A stretch of DNA of 53,761 bases from Actinomycetota bacterium (lineage in GTDB: Bacteria; Actinomycetota; Acidimicrobiia; Acidimicrobiales; JAMDDE01). The notes beneath the pieces were generated by a model. That model was not told where the DNA came from. It worked only from the letters and a program-made list of their open reading frames with translations, and did no database searches. Position 1 is the stretch's first letter, and each line of letters opens with the position of its first letter. The DNA is taken from NCBI GenBank assembly GCA_023489235.1, contig JAMDDE010000043.1, positions 1 to 53,761 of the forward strand, read 5' to 3'. This document shows positions 44,132 through 52,326 of the stretch, piece after piece. The position numbers were made by a program, and so were the translations under genes.

Positions 44132-45355
44132 ATGCCTCGTTTTGAACCATTCAGTGGACTGCGTTACTCCTCAATAAACCTCCTCATGGACGATGTGATC
44201 TCGCCACCGTATGACATTGTGGGCACCAAAGAGCGTGAGCTCCTGATGAACAGGAGCCCCTACAACTCGATCATCATAGAGTTGCCCACCGCCGACAGCT
44301 CCCGGAACTTGAGTGCTTATCAGTTCGCGGCGAAAACCCTTGCTGAATGGATAGAGAAGGGCATACTCGCTCTCGATGAGCAGGTATGTTTCTATGGGTA
44401 TCGCATGATCCAACCATCTGGAGAGTCCACCCTTGGTGTAATTGGTGCCTTGGGCATATCCCCGAACGATCGCTCGGCTATCCTGCCTCATGAACAAACC
44501 ATGCCAAAGCCAAAGGGAGACAGACTGGAGCTCCTCAGAGCATGCAAAGCCAACCTCTCCCCAATTTGGGGTCTCTCCCTTAGTCAAGGGCTCACTGCCG
44601 AGCTGGGAAAAGACGACCTACCTTTGTCCCAAGCCAAAGACGACAGCGGAACCATCCACCAGCTATGGAAGATCACCGATGAAAAGCGCTTGTCTCGCAT
44701 ATCCGAGCTAGTAGCTGCAGCTCCAATAGTGCTTGCCGATGGCCATCATCGCTACGAAACTGCAATCGCCTATGCAGAGGAACAAAGGGAGAGATTCAAG
44801 GGAGCAGAAGGAGACTATGACTTCGTAATGGCGCTCATAGTGGAGCTAGCTCAAGATCAGCTAACCATCCTTCCAATACATCGTGTACTATCCAATATGC
44901 CCAGTGGTTTCAATATAACCTCCGTGCTCAAGGAGTACTTCAAGTTGGAGCGTATCCCCCGCCCCTCTGATCTGAATAGCTGGATTACTTCGCCCGTCAC
45001 TCCCACCAGCTCAACCAATCAAATGCTTCTGTATACAAAGGCCAATGAATGGTGGGAGATGACCCCATCACCGCATCTTTCTGCAGAGGTACGCCTACCC
45101 AAGGTCGACTCAGCCCTTCTGGAACCTCCATTGGCTGCACTGCCCACTCATGAGCTTAGCTATGTCCATGATCCAGAGGAGGCAGTTGGGTTAGTAGCAG
45201 AGGGCCAAGCAGATGCAGCGATATTTCTTCAGCCGGTTTCCGTGGATCAAATTGCAGAAGCTGGCAGAGCAGGACTCAGAATGCCGCCAAAGACCACCTT
45301 CTTCTATCCAAAGCCCCGCACTGGCATGGTCTTCCGCCTCTTAAGGGAAACCTAA
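44132..45355 (+). CDS. DUF1015 family protein
   Basis: The 407-residue protein matches DUF1015, a widespread but uncharacterised family. Family landmarks are FEPFSGLRYSSINLLMDDVI, SPPYDIVGTKERELLMNRSP, LPHEQTMPKPKGDRLELLRA and VLADGHHRYETAIAYAEEQR. The function is not known; the family is sometimes linked to serine metabolism or nucleotide chemistry without proof. There is no membrane segment or signal, so it is cytoplasmic. It stands beside the tlyA block, as I recall it does in other actinobacteria, and converges on korB. Confidence 0.88.
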   Translation: MPRFEPFSGLRYSSINLLMDDVISPPYDIVGTKERELLMNRSPYNSIIIELPTADSSRNLSAYQFAAKTLAEWIEKGILALDEQVCFYGYRMIQPSGESTLGVIGALGISPNDRSAILPHEQTMPKPKGDRLELLRACKANLSPIWGLSLSQGLTAELGKDDLPLSQAKDDSGTIHQLWKITDEKRLSRISELVAAAPIVLADGHHRYETAIAYAEEQRERFKGAEGDYDFVMALIVELAQDQLTILPIHRVLSNMPSGFNITSVLKEYFKLERIPRPSDLNSWITSPVTPTSSTNQMLLYTKANEWWEMTPSPHLSAEVRLPKVDSALLEPPLAALPTHELSYVHDPEEAVGLVAEGQADAAIFLQPVSVDQIAEAGRAGLRMPPKTTFFYPKPRTGMVFRLLRET

Positions 45356-45365
45356 CCGATGGGTT

Positions 45366-45380
45366 GTTGGTCGAACCAAC
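45366..45380 (+). terminator. Possible hairpin after the DUF1015 gene
   Basis: GTTGGT (45366-45371), loop CGA, ACCAAC (45375-45380) forms a perfect six-pair stem 10 bases after the stop. No T run follows. It is adjacent to the IS605-type end at 45390. Confidence 0.3.
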
Positions 45381-45389
45381 TAAGCTCAT

Positions 45390-45420
45390 TGACATCCTCC
45401 CCAAGGCTGAAGCCTAGGGC
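45390..45420 (-). mobile_element. Orphan IS200/IS605-type end hairpin, copy 2
   Basis: TGACATCCTCCCCA is followed by AGGCTGAAGCCTAGGG. CCAAGGCT pairs with AGCCTAGG with one mismatch around GA. It sits between the convergent DUF1015 and korB genes, with no transposase nearby. Read on the minus strand it is a hairpin followed by GGGGAGGATGTCA, then ATGAGCTTAGTTGG, where a guide would begin in a functional element. Confidence 0.65.
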
Positions 45421-45435
45421 TTGTGGACGAGTACT

Positions 45436-46464
45436 TCAGTCAACCGTCCAAGTGGAACTGGAGCGCAGCAGCTTAGCTAGCTCGCCTTGGCCCTTTTGAC
45501 TGCGTACTTTTTCGATCTGATCTGCCATCATGGTCCCGTAGTCAGGCTTGCTCACCGCTCTGAATATGCCGATGGGCGTAGGTTCGAATGGTCCTCTAGC
45601 CAACCTCGACAAGGCAAACGCTATGCTTGGGTCCTCAATGGTTTCGTCGTGGACCAGGAGAGCGTCCTCCCCTACCTCGGCAACATCGACAATGCGCAGT
45701 CGACCATAACGATCAACCGTTACCCCCTTCTCCCCATTCTGACCGAACCTGATCGGCTGTCCATGCACCAAGGGTATGAGGTTGTCTGCTCTCACCTCCT
45801 TGCCAGTGATCTGTTCGAATGCTCCATTGTTGAACACATTGCAGTTCTGGTAGATCTCCACGAATGCTGAGCCTTTGTGGTCGTGCGCCCGTCGGAACAC
45901 CTCCATCATGTGCTTACGATCCATGTCATGCGTACGAGCCACAAAGGTAGCCTCTGCGCCAATGGCTAGACTTATCGGGTTGAAAGGTGTGTCCAATGAA
46001 CCAAACGGGCTCGACTTGGTAACCTTGCCGAGCTCTGAGGTGGGAGAGTACTGCCCTTTGGTCAAGCCGTATATTTCGTTATTGAACATCAATATAGTGA
46101 TGTCCACATTGCGACGCATTGCATGAATAAGGTGGTTGCCACCGATGGACAAAGCATCACCATCTCCACTTACAACCCACACATCCAAGTCGGGACGGGC
46201 TAATTTGAGACCAGTAGCGAATGCCGGAGCTCTACCGTGGATGAGATGTGCTCCATAGGTATTCATGTAATAAGGGAACCTAGCCGAACAACCTATCCCG
46301 GATACGAATACCGTACGCGAACGCTCTACGCCAAGCTCTGGAAGGAGTAGCTGCATTGCAGAGAGTATCGAATAGTCTCCACAGCCAGGGCACCAACGTG
46401 GCTCTTGATCCGAAGCCCAATCCTTCTTGGTAGTAGTCACCGACTCGGTCATGCTCATCGTCAT
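45436..46464 (-). CDS. korB: 2-oxoglutarate:ferredoxin oxidoreductase beta subunit
   Basis: The beta subunit binds thiamine diphosphate and the iron-sulfur cluster of the ferredoxin-linked 2-oxoacid oxidoreductase. It has EPRWCPGCGDYSILSAMQLL with cluster cysteines, VSGIGCSARFPYYMNTYGAH, the ThDP motif VSGDGDALSIGGNHLIHAMR and FNNEIYGLTKGQYSPTSELG. Its ATG overlaps the korA stop by four bases, so the two are translationally coupled. The KorAB type (rather than pyruvate-specific) is inferred from the gamma-alpha fused partner and similarity to mycobacterial KorB. Length is 342. Confidence 0.94.
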   Translation of the reverse strand: MTMSMTESVTTTKKDWASDQEPRWCPGCGDYSILSAMQLLLPELGVERSRTVFVSGIGCSARFPYYMNTYGAHLIHGRAPAFATGLKLARPDLDVWVVSGDGDALSIGGNHLIHAMRRNVDITILMFNNEIYGLTKGQYSPTSELGKVTKSSPFGSLDTPFNPISLAIGAEATFVARTHDMDRKHMMEVFRRAHDHKGSAFVEIYQNCNVFNNGAFEQITGKEVRADNLIPLVHGQPIRFGQNGEKGVTVDRYGRLRIVDVAEVGEDALLVHDETIEDPSIAFALSRLARGPFEPTPIGIFRAVSKPDYGTMMADQIEKVRSQKGQGELAKLLRSSSTWTVD

Positions 46465-48449
46465 CGTACCGCTCGCTCCTCTCCAGGCACTTCCTCTTTC
46501 GCCGACTTCCCATTACCGAGAACTACAGCATCCTCTTCCGAGATAACGCTCAATATGGCCTCCTCCACCTCATGCACCTTGAGTGGAATACCCTGCACCT
46601 TGTTGAAGCTGCGCACATCTACGAGGAACTCGGCTCTGATCAACTTGGCCAACTGGCCCAAGTTGATCTCGGGAACCAACACCTTCGGATAGGCAGACAA
46701 GATCTCGCCTAAGTTGGATGGGAAAGGATTGAGATGCACCAAATGGGCATGGGCTACCCTATGCCCTCTTGCCCGCACCCTTCTTACTGCCCCTAGCACT
46801 GAGCCATAGGTTGAGCCCCAGCTGAGCACCAACAAGTCCGCGTGCGACTGCTCCCCTGCCTTGCCGTTGCCACCAGATACTGGATCAGAGGGATCGTCCA
46901 CCTCCAAACGAGGAATGTCATTGACAATGCCGGCTATCTTTGCGCTCCTCAACCGCACCATTGTTTCGTGGTTGACCGGATCATAGGAGACGTGACCACT
47001 GCCGTCCTCTTTTTCCAGACCACCAATCCTGTGCTCCAGTCCTGGCGTTCCTGGAAGCGCCCACTGCCTAGCTAGGGTCGCCTCGTCACGCACATAGGGC
47101 CAGAAAACCTTGGCTCCCTTGTTGTCTGTATGGTTCGGCTCCGTAGCATTGGACACGGATATGTCGGGAAGTTCGGACATCTCAGGTATTCTCCATGGCT
47201 CGGAGCCATTGGCCAGATAGGCATCACTCAGCAGTATCACTGGAGTGCGGTATTTCAAAGCAATTCTGGCTGCCTCTATTGCAGCCCAGAAGCAGTGTCC
47301 AGGACTCTTGGCAGCTACTACGGGAACCTGCGCTTCACCGTGTCGACCGTACATAGCCTCTAGAAGGTCAGCCTGCTCGGTCTTGGTAGGCATCCCCGTA
47401 GAGGGACCAGCTCGTTGAACGTCCACCACGATCAAGGGAAGTTCCAAGCTAACTGCCAGGCCAATGGTCTCTGCTTTGAGGTCCAATCCCGGACCACTCG
47501 TGGTAGTAACCCCCAGAGCCCCACCATAAGCAGCTCCTAGTGCTGAACCGACCCCTGCTATCTCATCCTCAGCCTGCAGAGTCTTGATTCCGAACTCCTT
47601 GTGCTTGGAGAGTTCGTGAAGTATGTCAGAGGCCGGAGTAATTGGATAGGACCCCAGAAAGACCGTGCGCTTCGCCAACTCTCCCGCGGCTATGATTCCC
47701 CAGGCAAGTGCGGTATTGCCACTCACGGTTGTATAGGTACCCGGAGGCAAGTGGGCGGCATGGACCTCGTAGTTGGCTTCGAAAAGCTCTGCAGTCTCAC
47801 CAAAGTTGTAACCAGCGCTAAAGGCTAGTTTGTTGGCCTGACCAACCAAGGTATCCGTGCCGAACCTCTTGTCTATCCAGTTGAGGGTAACCTCGATAGG
47901 ACGACTGTACATCCAACTTAGCAGGCCTAGAGCAAAGAAGTTCTTGCTGCGCTCGGCATCCCTGGGCTTAGCTCCTGTAGGTTTGCATGCCTCCAGAGTA
48001 AGAGAGGTGATGGGTACCTCGTAGACCTTGTATTGTGCAAGGGTCCCATCATCAAGGGGATTGGAAGTGTACCCGGCTTTAGTCAAGTTACGCTGGTCGA
48101 AAGCGTCAGTATTCACTACCACCACCGCTCCAGGGGGAAGCTCGTGCAGATTTACCTTCAAAGCGGCAGGGTTCATCGCTACCAGCACATTGGGTGCATC
48201 ACCAGGCGTAAGAATATCGTGATCGGATATCTGCACCTGGAAAGCGGATACACCAGCCGTCGTACCAGCGGGAGCTCTTATCTCTGCTGGGTAGTCCGGG
48301 AAGGTGGCCAGATCATTCCCGGCAAACGCACTGGCTTCGGTGAACCTGTCACCAGCCAACTGCATACCATCACCTGAGTCACCAGCAAAACGAATAATAG
48401 CACGATCTACTACTTTGCTTTCATGCTCCGACGTCGTTGTCGAAGACAT
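46461..48449 (-). CDS. korA: 2-oxoglutarate:ferredoxin oxidoreductase alpha subunit (gamma-alpha fusion)
   Basis: The N terminus is the gamma domain (RFAGDSGDGMQLAGDRFTEA, PAEIRAPAGTTAGVSAFQVQ), and the alpha domain begins near residue 225 with NTALAWGIIAAGELAKRTVF, SYPITPASDILHELSKHKEF and the QAEDEIAGVGSALGAAYGGA, TTTSGPGLDLKAETIGLAVS pattern. At 662 residues it is the normal fusion size. KorAB decarboxylates 2-oxoglutarate to succinyl-CoA and reduces ferredoxin, or runs in reverse. It parallels Kgd, also in this window. GGAGG precedes ATG 48449, and a repeat-rich spacer lies upstream. Confidence 0.94.
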   Translation of the reverse strand: MSSTTTSEHESKVVDRAIIRFAGDSGDGMQLAGDRFTEASAFAGNDLATFPDYPAEIRAPAGTTAGVSAFQVQISDHDILTPGDAPNVLVAMNPAALKVNLHELPPGAVVVVNTDAFDQRNLTKAGYTSNPLDDGTLAQYKVYEVPITSLTLEACKPTGAKPRDAERSKNFFALGLLSWMYSRPIEVTLNWIDKRFGTDTLVGQANKLAFSAGYNFGETAELFEANYEVHAAHLPPGTYTTVSGNTALAWGIIAAGELAKRTVFLGSYPITPASDILHELSKHKEFGIKTLQAEDEIAGVGSALGAAYGGALGVTTTSGPGLDLKAETIGLAVSLELPLIVVDVQRAGPSTGMPTKTEQADLLEAMYGRHGEAQVPVVAAKSPGHCFWAAIEAARIALKYRTPVILLSDAYLANGSEPWRIPEMSELPDISVSNATEPNHTDNKGAKVFWPYVRDEATLARQWALPGTPGLEHRIGGLEKEDGSGHVSYDPVNHETMVRLRSAKIAGIVNDIPRLEVDDPSDPVSGGNGKAGEQSHADLLVLSWGSTYGSVLGAVRRVRARGHRVAHAHLVHLNPFPSNLGEILSAYPKVLVPEINLGQLAKLIRAEFLVDVRSFNKVQGIPLKVHEVEEAILSVISEEDAVVLGNGKSAKEEVPGEERAVR

Positions 48450-48770
48450 AGAACCTCCATCCTCGAAAATGTAAGCACCCCAACAAGTGCTGCTCTTGTC
48501 TTAAAGTTTAGTCGGACGGCCTCCTCCTTGCTGCTGCAGAATAACCAAAGCCCAGCTCAGAACCGTGGCTCAGTATCCTTACAAGAAAAAACCGTACCAT
48601 CAAAGGTTTACACCCAGAGAACGACAAAGCCAAGTTATGCCGTTCTGGCAAGTTCGTAAGCCTTGTTTAACAGGGATTACGCGTCCAGACACTGAGAAGT
48701 TGGACTCAGCCAACTATCCTACAAGTCCAGACAAGTCCAAGAAACCTTGTCTAACAGGGACAATACCCGC
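48450..48770. promoter_or_regulatory. Repeat-rich spacer between the aldolase and korA
   Basis: Both flanking genes run leftward, so the 321 bp hold the aldolase terminator and the korAB promoter. Two imperfect palindromes, CCTTGTTTAACAGGGA (48661-48676) and CCTTGTCTAACAGGGA (48745-48760), start exactly 84 bp apart. Between them lie tandem ACAAGTCCAG/ACAAGTCCAA (48721-48740) and GTTGG/CCAAC arms near 48696-48711. On the minus strand each long site folds as CCCTGT-loop-ACAAGG, and the one nearer the aldolase is followed by TTTCTT, so it could be its terminator. No coding ORF is convincing. Confidence 0.55.
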
Positions 48771-49820
48771 TCAAGCGATCGTTATTGAAGAATCAAGATA
48801 AACGTCTTGTATGGCATGAAGCAGTTCTACACCCTCAGCCATAGGACGTTGGAATGACTTACGACCAACTATGAGCCCTGTTCCTCCTGCCCGCTTGTTG
48901 ATCACTGCAGTCCTCACCGCTTGTTCGATATCACCAGATCCCTTTGATTCGCCCCCGGAGTTGATGAGACCAATGCGGCCCATGTAGCAGTTGACCACTT
49001 GCCAGCGAGTTAGGTCAATAGGATGATCGGTAGTGAGTTCATCATAAACTATGGAGCTTGTCTTACCGAAATTAAGTGCTCGGAATCCCCCGTTGTTCTC
49101 GGGTTGCTTCTGCTTTATGATGTCGGCCTCCACAGTTGCAGCAAGGTAATTGGCTTGACCGGTCAAGTCGGCAGAGACATGATAGTCGGTACCCTCATGC
49201 TTGAAGCTGGAATTGCGCAGGTAAGCCCAGAGAACAGTAAACATGCCCAGCCTGTGGGCTTCGGCAAAGGCAGCGGATACCTCTTGAATTTGGCGATCGC
49301 TCTCGGGAGAACCGAAATATATTGTTGCTCCAACTGCTACCGCACCTAGATCAAATGCCTGTTGAACAGAGGCAAACATGATCTGGTCATAGTGATTGGG
49401 ATAGGTGAGCAGTTCATTGTGGTTTAGCTTCACAATAAAAGGAAGTTTGTGAGCAAAGCGACGAGAGACTATACCAAGCGTGCCCAGAGTAGTAGCTATG
49501 GCGCTAGATCCACCTTCCACGGCCAGTTCGCACAACTTGAGAGGATCGAAGTACTCCGGATTCACCGCAAAGCTAGCAGCAGCAGAGTGCTCCACTCCTT
49601 GGTCGACAGGCAAGATGGACAGGTAGCCAGTTCCCCCTAGCCGACCATGCGAAAACATGTATCCTAGATTACGTAGCACAGTAGGAGAACGATCGCTGTC
49701 CTTGAACACCCTGTCCAAGAAGTCTGGTCCCGGTAATGAAAGCTCTGAGGCCGGTATGGTTTTGCAGGTATGTCCAAGGAGGTATTCCGCCTCGCTACCC
49801 AGGTACTTCTCAACACTCAC
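48771..49820 (-). CDS. Class I fructose-bisphosphate aldolase (FbaB/DhnA type)
   Basis: This Schiff-base aldolase splits or makes fructose 1,6-bisphosphate. It has the archaeal/DhnA-type sequence: [80 protein letters not shown] and [19 protein letters not shown] near the end with the phosphate-binding glycines. The length of 349 fits. It is independent of class II enzymes and works in glycolysis and gluconeogenesis, alongside PckG. Its start GTG/ATG region at 49820 follows GGAGG. It is upstream of korAB on the same strand with a 321-bp spacer, so it is probably a separate unit. Confidence 0.93.
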   Translation of the reverse strand: MSVEKYLGSEAEYLLGHTCKTIPASELSLPGPDFLDRVFKDSDRSPTVLRNLGYMFSHGRLGGTGYLSILPVDQGVEHSAAASFAVNPEYFDPLKLCELAVEGGSSAIATTLGTLGIVSRRFAHKLPFIVKLNHNELLTYPNHYDQIMFASVQQAFDLGAVAVGATIYFGSPESDRQIQEVSAAFAEAHRLGMFTVLWAYLRNSSFKHEGTDYHVSADLTGQANYLAATVEADIIKQKQPENNGGFRALNFGKTSSIVYDELTTDHPIDLTRWQVVNCYMGRIGLINSGGESKGSGDIEQAVRTAVINKRAGGTGLIVGRKSFQRPMAEGVELLHAIQDVYLDSSITIA

Positions 49821-49941
49821 GTCGAACCTCCTTCTATAAGCACAACTTCATTCTAGTACTTTACTTAGGTACTATCCTGTTCTCTTTGCTTCTCCCCTTC
49901 GCTCAAGGTCTCATCCGGTCCTGCACCAATGTCTTGGCGCT

Positions 49942-50560
49942 TTAGTGGTACATGCACAAGGACGCCTTCTTCTCCCACGTTGTCGATGCCACAGCATCAC
50001 CTAAAAGCTCTGCTCTGGCGGCGTCGAGATCTAGTACTTGGCCTACTCCCTCGATTCTCACCTGTTGCATGAGGAATGCAGAGAAAGGTCCTGTCCAGGT
50101 CGAGTCCGCAGTTCTCACATCTGTGACGGCGTTCACCAAGAGGTTTCTTCACTCGGGCTCCGCATATACAGGTTTGGCTTAGAGCAGGCCTGGAATCGAT
50201 CTGTTCGTAACTACCTAAGACTCGCTTTGCTGCACGCTTTATCCTTATAAGCTGCGCTCCTGGGCCTCGATGCTGGAGTGACTTAGACCAACGACTGCGT
50301 TGCCAGGCTTTCGTACCGTGATCCTCGGTTCGGACATGCGGGAAGATGGCCACAAGTTCGTTGACAGGTCTCCCATGATCTGTGCCTTGTCTAGCAGCCA
50401 TGATCCTATGTAGATCAGCGATTCTCGCTTGTGTGTTTCTTGCTGCCTTGGAGCAATGTTTTAAGTAACAGCGCCCCTGAACATGCCTGCTCCTTTTGTC
50501 AAAGCACTCAAGCGATCCTATTCAATGCTTGTGATCTAGATGGCGTTGGAGAGATCGTAG
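49942..50560 (-). pseudogene. Degraded TnpB/IS605-OrfB-type transposase
   Basis: The C-terminal part of a TnpB-like transposase is readable but broken. One frame gives FDKRSRHVQGRCYLKHCSKA (from about 50520), RIADLHRIMAARQGTDHGRP, EDHGTKAWQRSRWSKSLQHR and the zinc ribbon SQTCICGARVKKPLGERRHR followed by CENCGLDLDR (about 50170-50120). The frame then shifts, and the continuation FSAFLMQQVRIEGVGQVLDL lies in the next frame, ending at 49942. An upstream stop near 50530 cuts off the N-terminal half, so the RuvC active-site region is largely missing. It is a dead copy. Only a distant hairpin at 50741-50771 remains as a candidate end, and its orientation is opposite to what an intact element would show. 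Confidence 0.75.
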
Positions 50561-50740
50561 CTCTCTTGCTGGCCCTAAGACACTCTAGGGCATAGCTTAA
50601 ACAAGGCAGGTGTTATATACACGGTCGCATACATGCTCCCGCACCAGCATCACCCTGGCATCACCCTGGTTTGTCTGGTGTTGGCTCTAGGCGCAGGTGA
50701 ACTACGTGAGTAGGTGACCTTGCCGCCAAGTGCCCCTTAT

Positions 50741-50771
50741 CCCCCTGGCTTTAGCCATGGGGAGGATGTCA
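50741..50771 (+). mobile_element. Orphan IS200/IS605-type end hairpin, copy 3
   Basis: CCCCCTGGCTTTAGCCATGG is followed by GGAGGATGTCA; TGGC/GCCA pair around TTTA. It matches copies 1 and 2 on the opposite strand. Such a hairpin closely before the element end is the layout of omegaRNA 3' ends. It lies 11 bases beyond the gadB stop codon. The decayed tnpB is 180 bp away in the other orientation. Confidence 0.65.
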
Positions 50772-50781
50772 GCAACTCAAC

Positions 50782-52230
50782 TCAACAAATGCGCCTGGCA
50801 TGCACTTTGGATGGCTGCGATGGCATCTTTTTAGCTTTAACAGACGACAGAGAACCAGATCGACCAAGGGATGACAAAGCCTGAGCAGCACGGTCGATAT
50901 CCTCAACCAACAACTCGGCCATGTCCATGCTCAGACCTTCACGAACCACTATCCTTAGTACGACTTGGTCGGAAGCGTTCGGAGCCAAGGTATAAGCAGG
51001 CACTATCCAGCCTCGCTCCCTAAGCTTGCTGGATAATTCATAAGCATCGTAGTTCGACCCTTCGTTCAACTTGAAACATACCACTGGCAGCCCCTTACGG
51101 TCGCCCACCAGTTCGAAATGTCCCATGTCCTTGATAGAGCTGGCCAGATAGGTAGCCACTTGATCAAGATTGGCCATTATTCTCCTGTATCCTTGTCTCC
51201 CCAAGTGAACGAAGTTGTAGTACTGGGCTATCACTTGACCTGCTCCTCTGGAGAAGTTGAGGCTGAAAGTGGGTTGATCCCCTCCCAGGTAGTCGATGTG
51301 GAACACTAGTTCAGAAGGAAGATCGGATTCCTCTCTCCATATGACCCAGCCAATTCCTGGATACACAAGCCCATATTTGTGTCCTGAAACATTGATCGAG
51401 CGGACATGAGGGAGCCTGAAGTCCCATACCAGATCCTCTTGCAGAAACGGAGCTACGAACCCACCACTAGCTGCATCCACATGAATGGGAACCACCAATC
51501 CTTTGCTGGCCTCTAACTCGCTCAACGCTTGGTCCAACTCTGCAATTGGTTCATACTCACCTGTGTAAGTGGTTCCCAATATTCCGACGACTGCTATGGT
51601 GTTCTCGTCCACCATCGACACAGCCGTGTTTACATCTAGCACATACCGGTCTCTACCGAACGGTACATACCGTGGCTCTACCTCGAAATAGCGAGCAAAC
51701 TTCTCCCACACCACCTGGACTCCATGACTCATAACGATATTGGGTTTGTCAGCAGGTAAACCCATCGCAGTCATACGGGCACGCCAGCGCCACTTCAAAG
51801 CCAGGCCTGCCAGATGAATAGCCTCCGATGAGCCAACGGTAGCCGTACCTACCCCAGTAGTACCCTCAGGACCATGGAAGAGCTGCGACAAAATGCGTAC
51901 GCAACGATTCTGCAACTCGGCTGTTTGGGGGTACTCATCCAAGTCGATGTAGTTCTTGGACAAGGCCTCGGCCATCAGTTTGTCCGCTTGCGGCTCCATC
52001 CAGGTGGTTACGAAACTGGCCAAATTGAGCTCTGGATTTCCGTCCAGGTTCATCTCGTCCTTGATCAGCTGATAGGCCACATTCGATGGCACTCCCTCTT
52101 CCGCTAGCCGATATTTGGGAATATCCACCGCAGCGTATCTGCTGGCATAGGTGGTGGTTACAAGATCCTCCGCGCTCTCATTCCCCTTCACCTTGCCCTT
52201 ATCCGCACCCCGTAGATGGTATGTGAGCAT
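50782..52230 (-). CDS. gadB: Glutamate decarboxylase
   Basis: This PLP enzyme converts glutamate to GABA and CO2, consuming a proton. The PLP lysine is in VRSINVSGHKYGLVYPGIGW, with IPIHVDAASGGFVAPF-type sequence (VVPIHVDAASGGFVAPFLQE) and SSEAIHLAGLALKWRWRARM upstream, all typical of GadA/GadB. The frame opens at 52269, but ATG 52230 (MLTYHLRG) has AAGGAG eight bases upstream and is preferred, giving 482 residues. A basic tail (KAKKMPSQPSKVHARR) follows the usual end. No gadC antiporter is adjacent. The proton-consuming reaction would suit an acid-exposed host, but that is an inference. Confidence 0.93.
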   Translation of the reverse strand: MLTYHLRGADKGKVKGNESAEDLVTTTYASRYAAVDIPKYRLAEEGVPSNVAYQLIKDEMNLDGNPELNLASFVTTWMEPQADKLMAEALSKNYIDLDEYPQTAELQNRCVRILSQLFHGPEGTTGVGTATVGSSEAIHLAGLALKWRWRARMTAMGLPADKPNIVMSHGVQVVWEKFARYFEVEPRYVPFGRDRYVLDVNTAVSMVDENTIAVVGILGTTYTGEYEPIAELDQALSELEASKGLVVPIHVDAASGGFVAPFLQEDLVWDFRLPHVRSINVSGHKYGLVYPGIGWVIWREESDLPSELVFHIDYLGGDQPTFSLNFSRGAGQVIAQYYNFVHLGRQGYRRIMANLDQVATYLASSIKDMGHFELVGDRKGLPVVCFKLNEGSNYDAYELSSKLRERGWIVPAYTLAPNASDQVVLRIVVREGLSMDMAELLVEDIDRAAQALSSLGRSGSLSSVKAKKMPSQPSKVHARRIC

Positions 52231-52326
52231 CGAACATCTCCTTACCCTGTACCCAGATCGATATGGCATCCAGGTTGATCGCTTTCCTCAGGGTGAAGAT
52301 TAGCTTGGAGTTCGCCTATGAGTACT

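Larger units (their letters stand above)
49821..50781. other. Non-coding region with a decayed transposon
   Basis: This 961-bp gap between the aldolase and gadB holds a broken TnpB-like gene (about 49942-50560), an 11-bp tandem duplication of GCATCACCCTG (50647-50668) and a hairpin end at 50741-50771. The rest shows no intact gene. TTAAACAAGGCAGG near 50593-50606 is the reverse of part of the CCTTGTTTAA motif found before korA. Confidence 0.6.
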
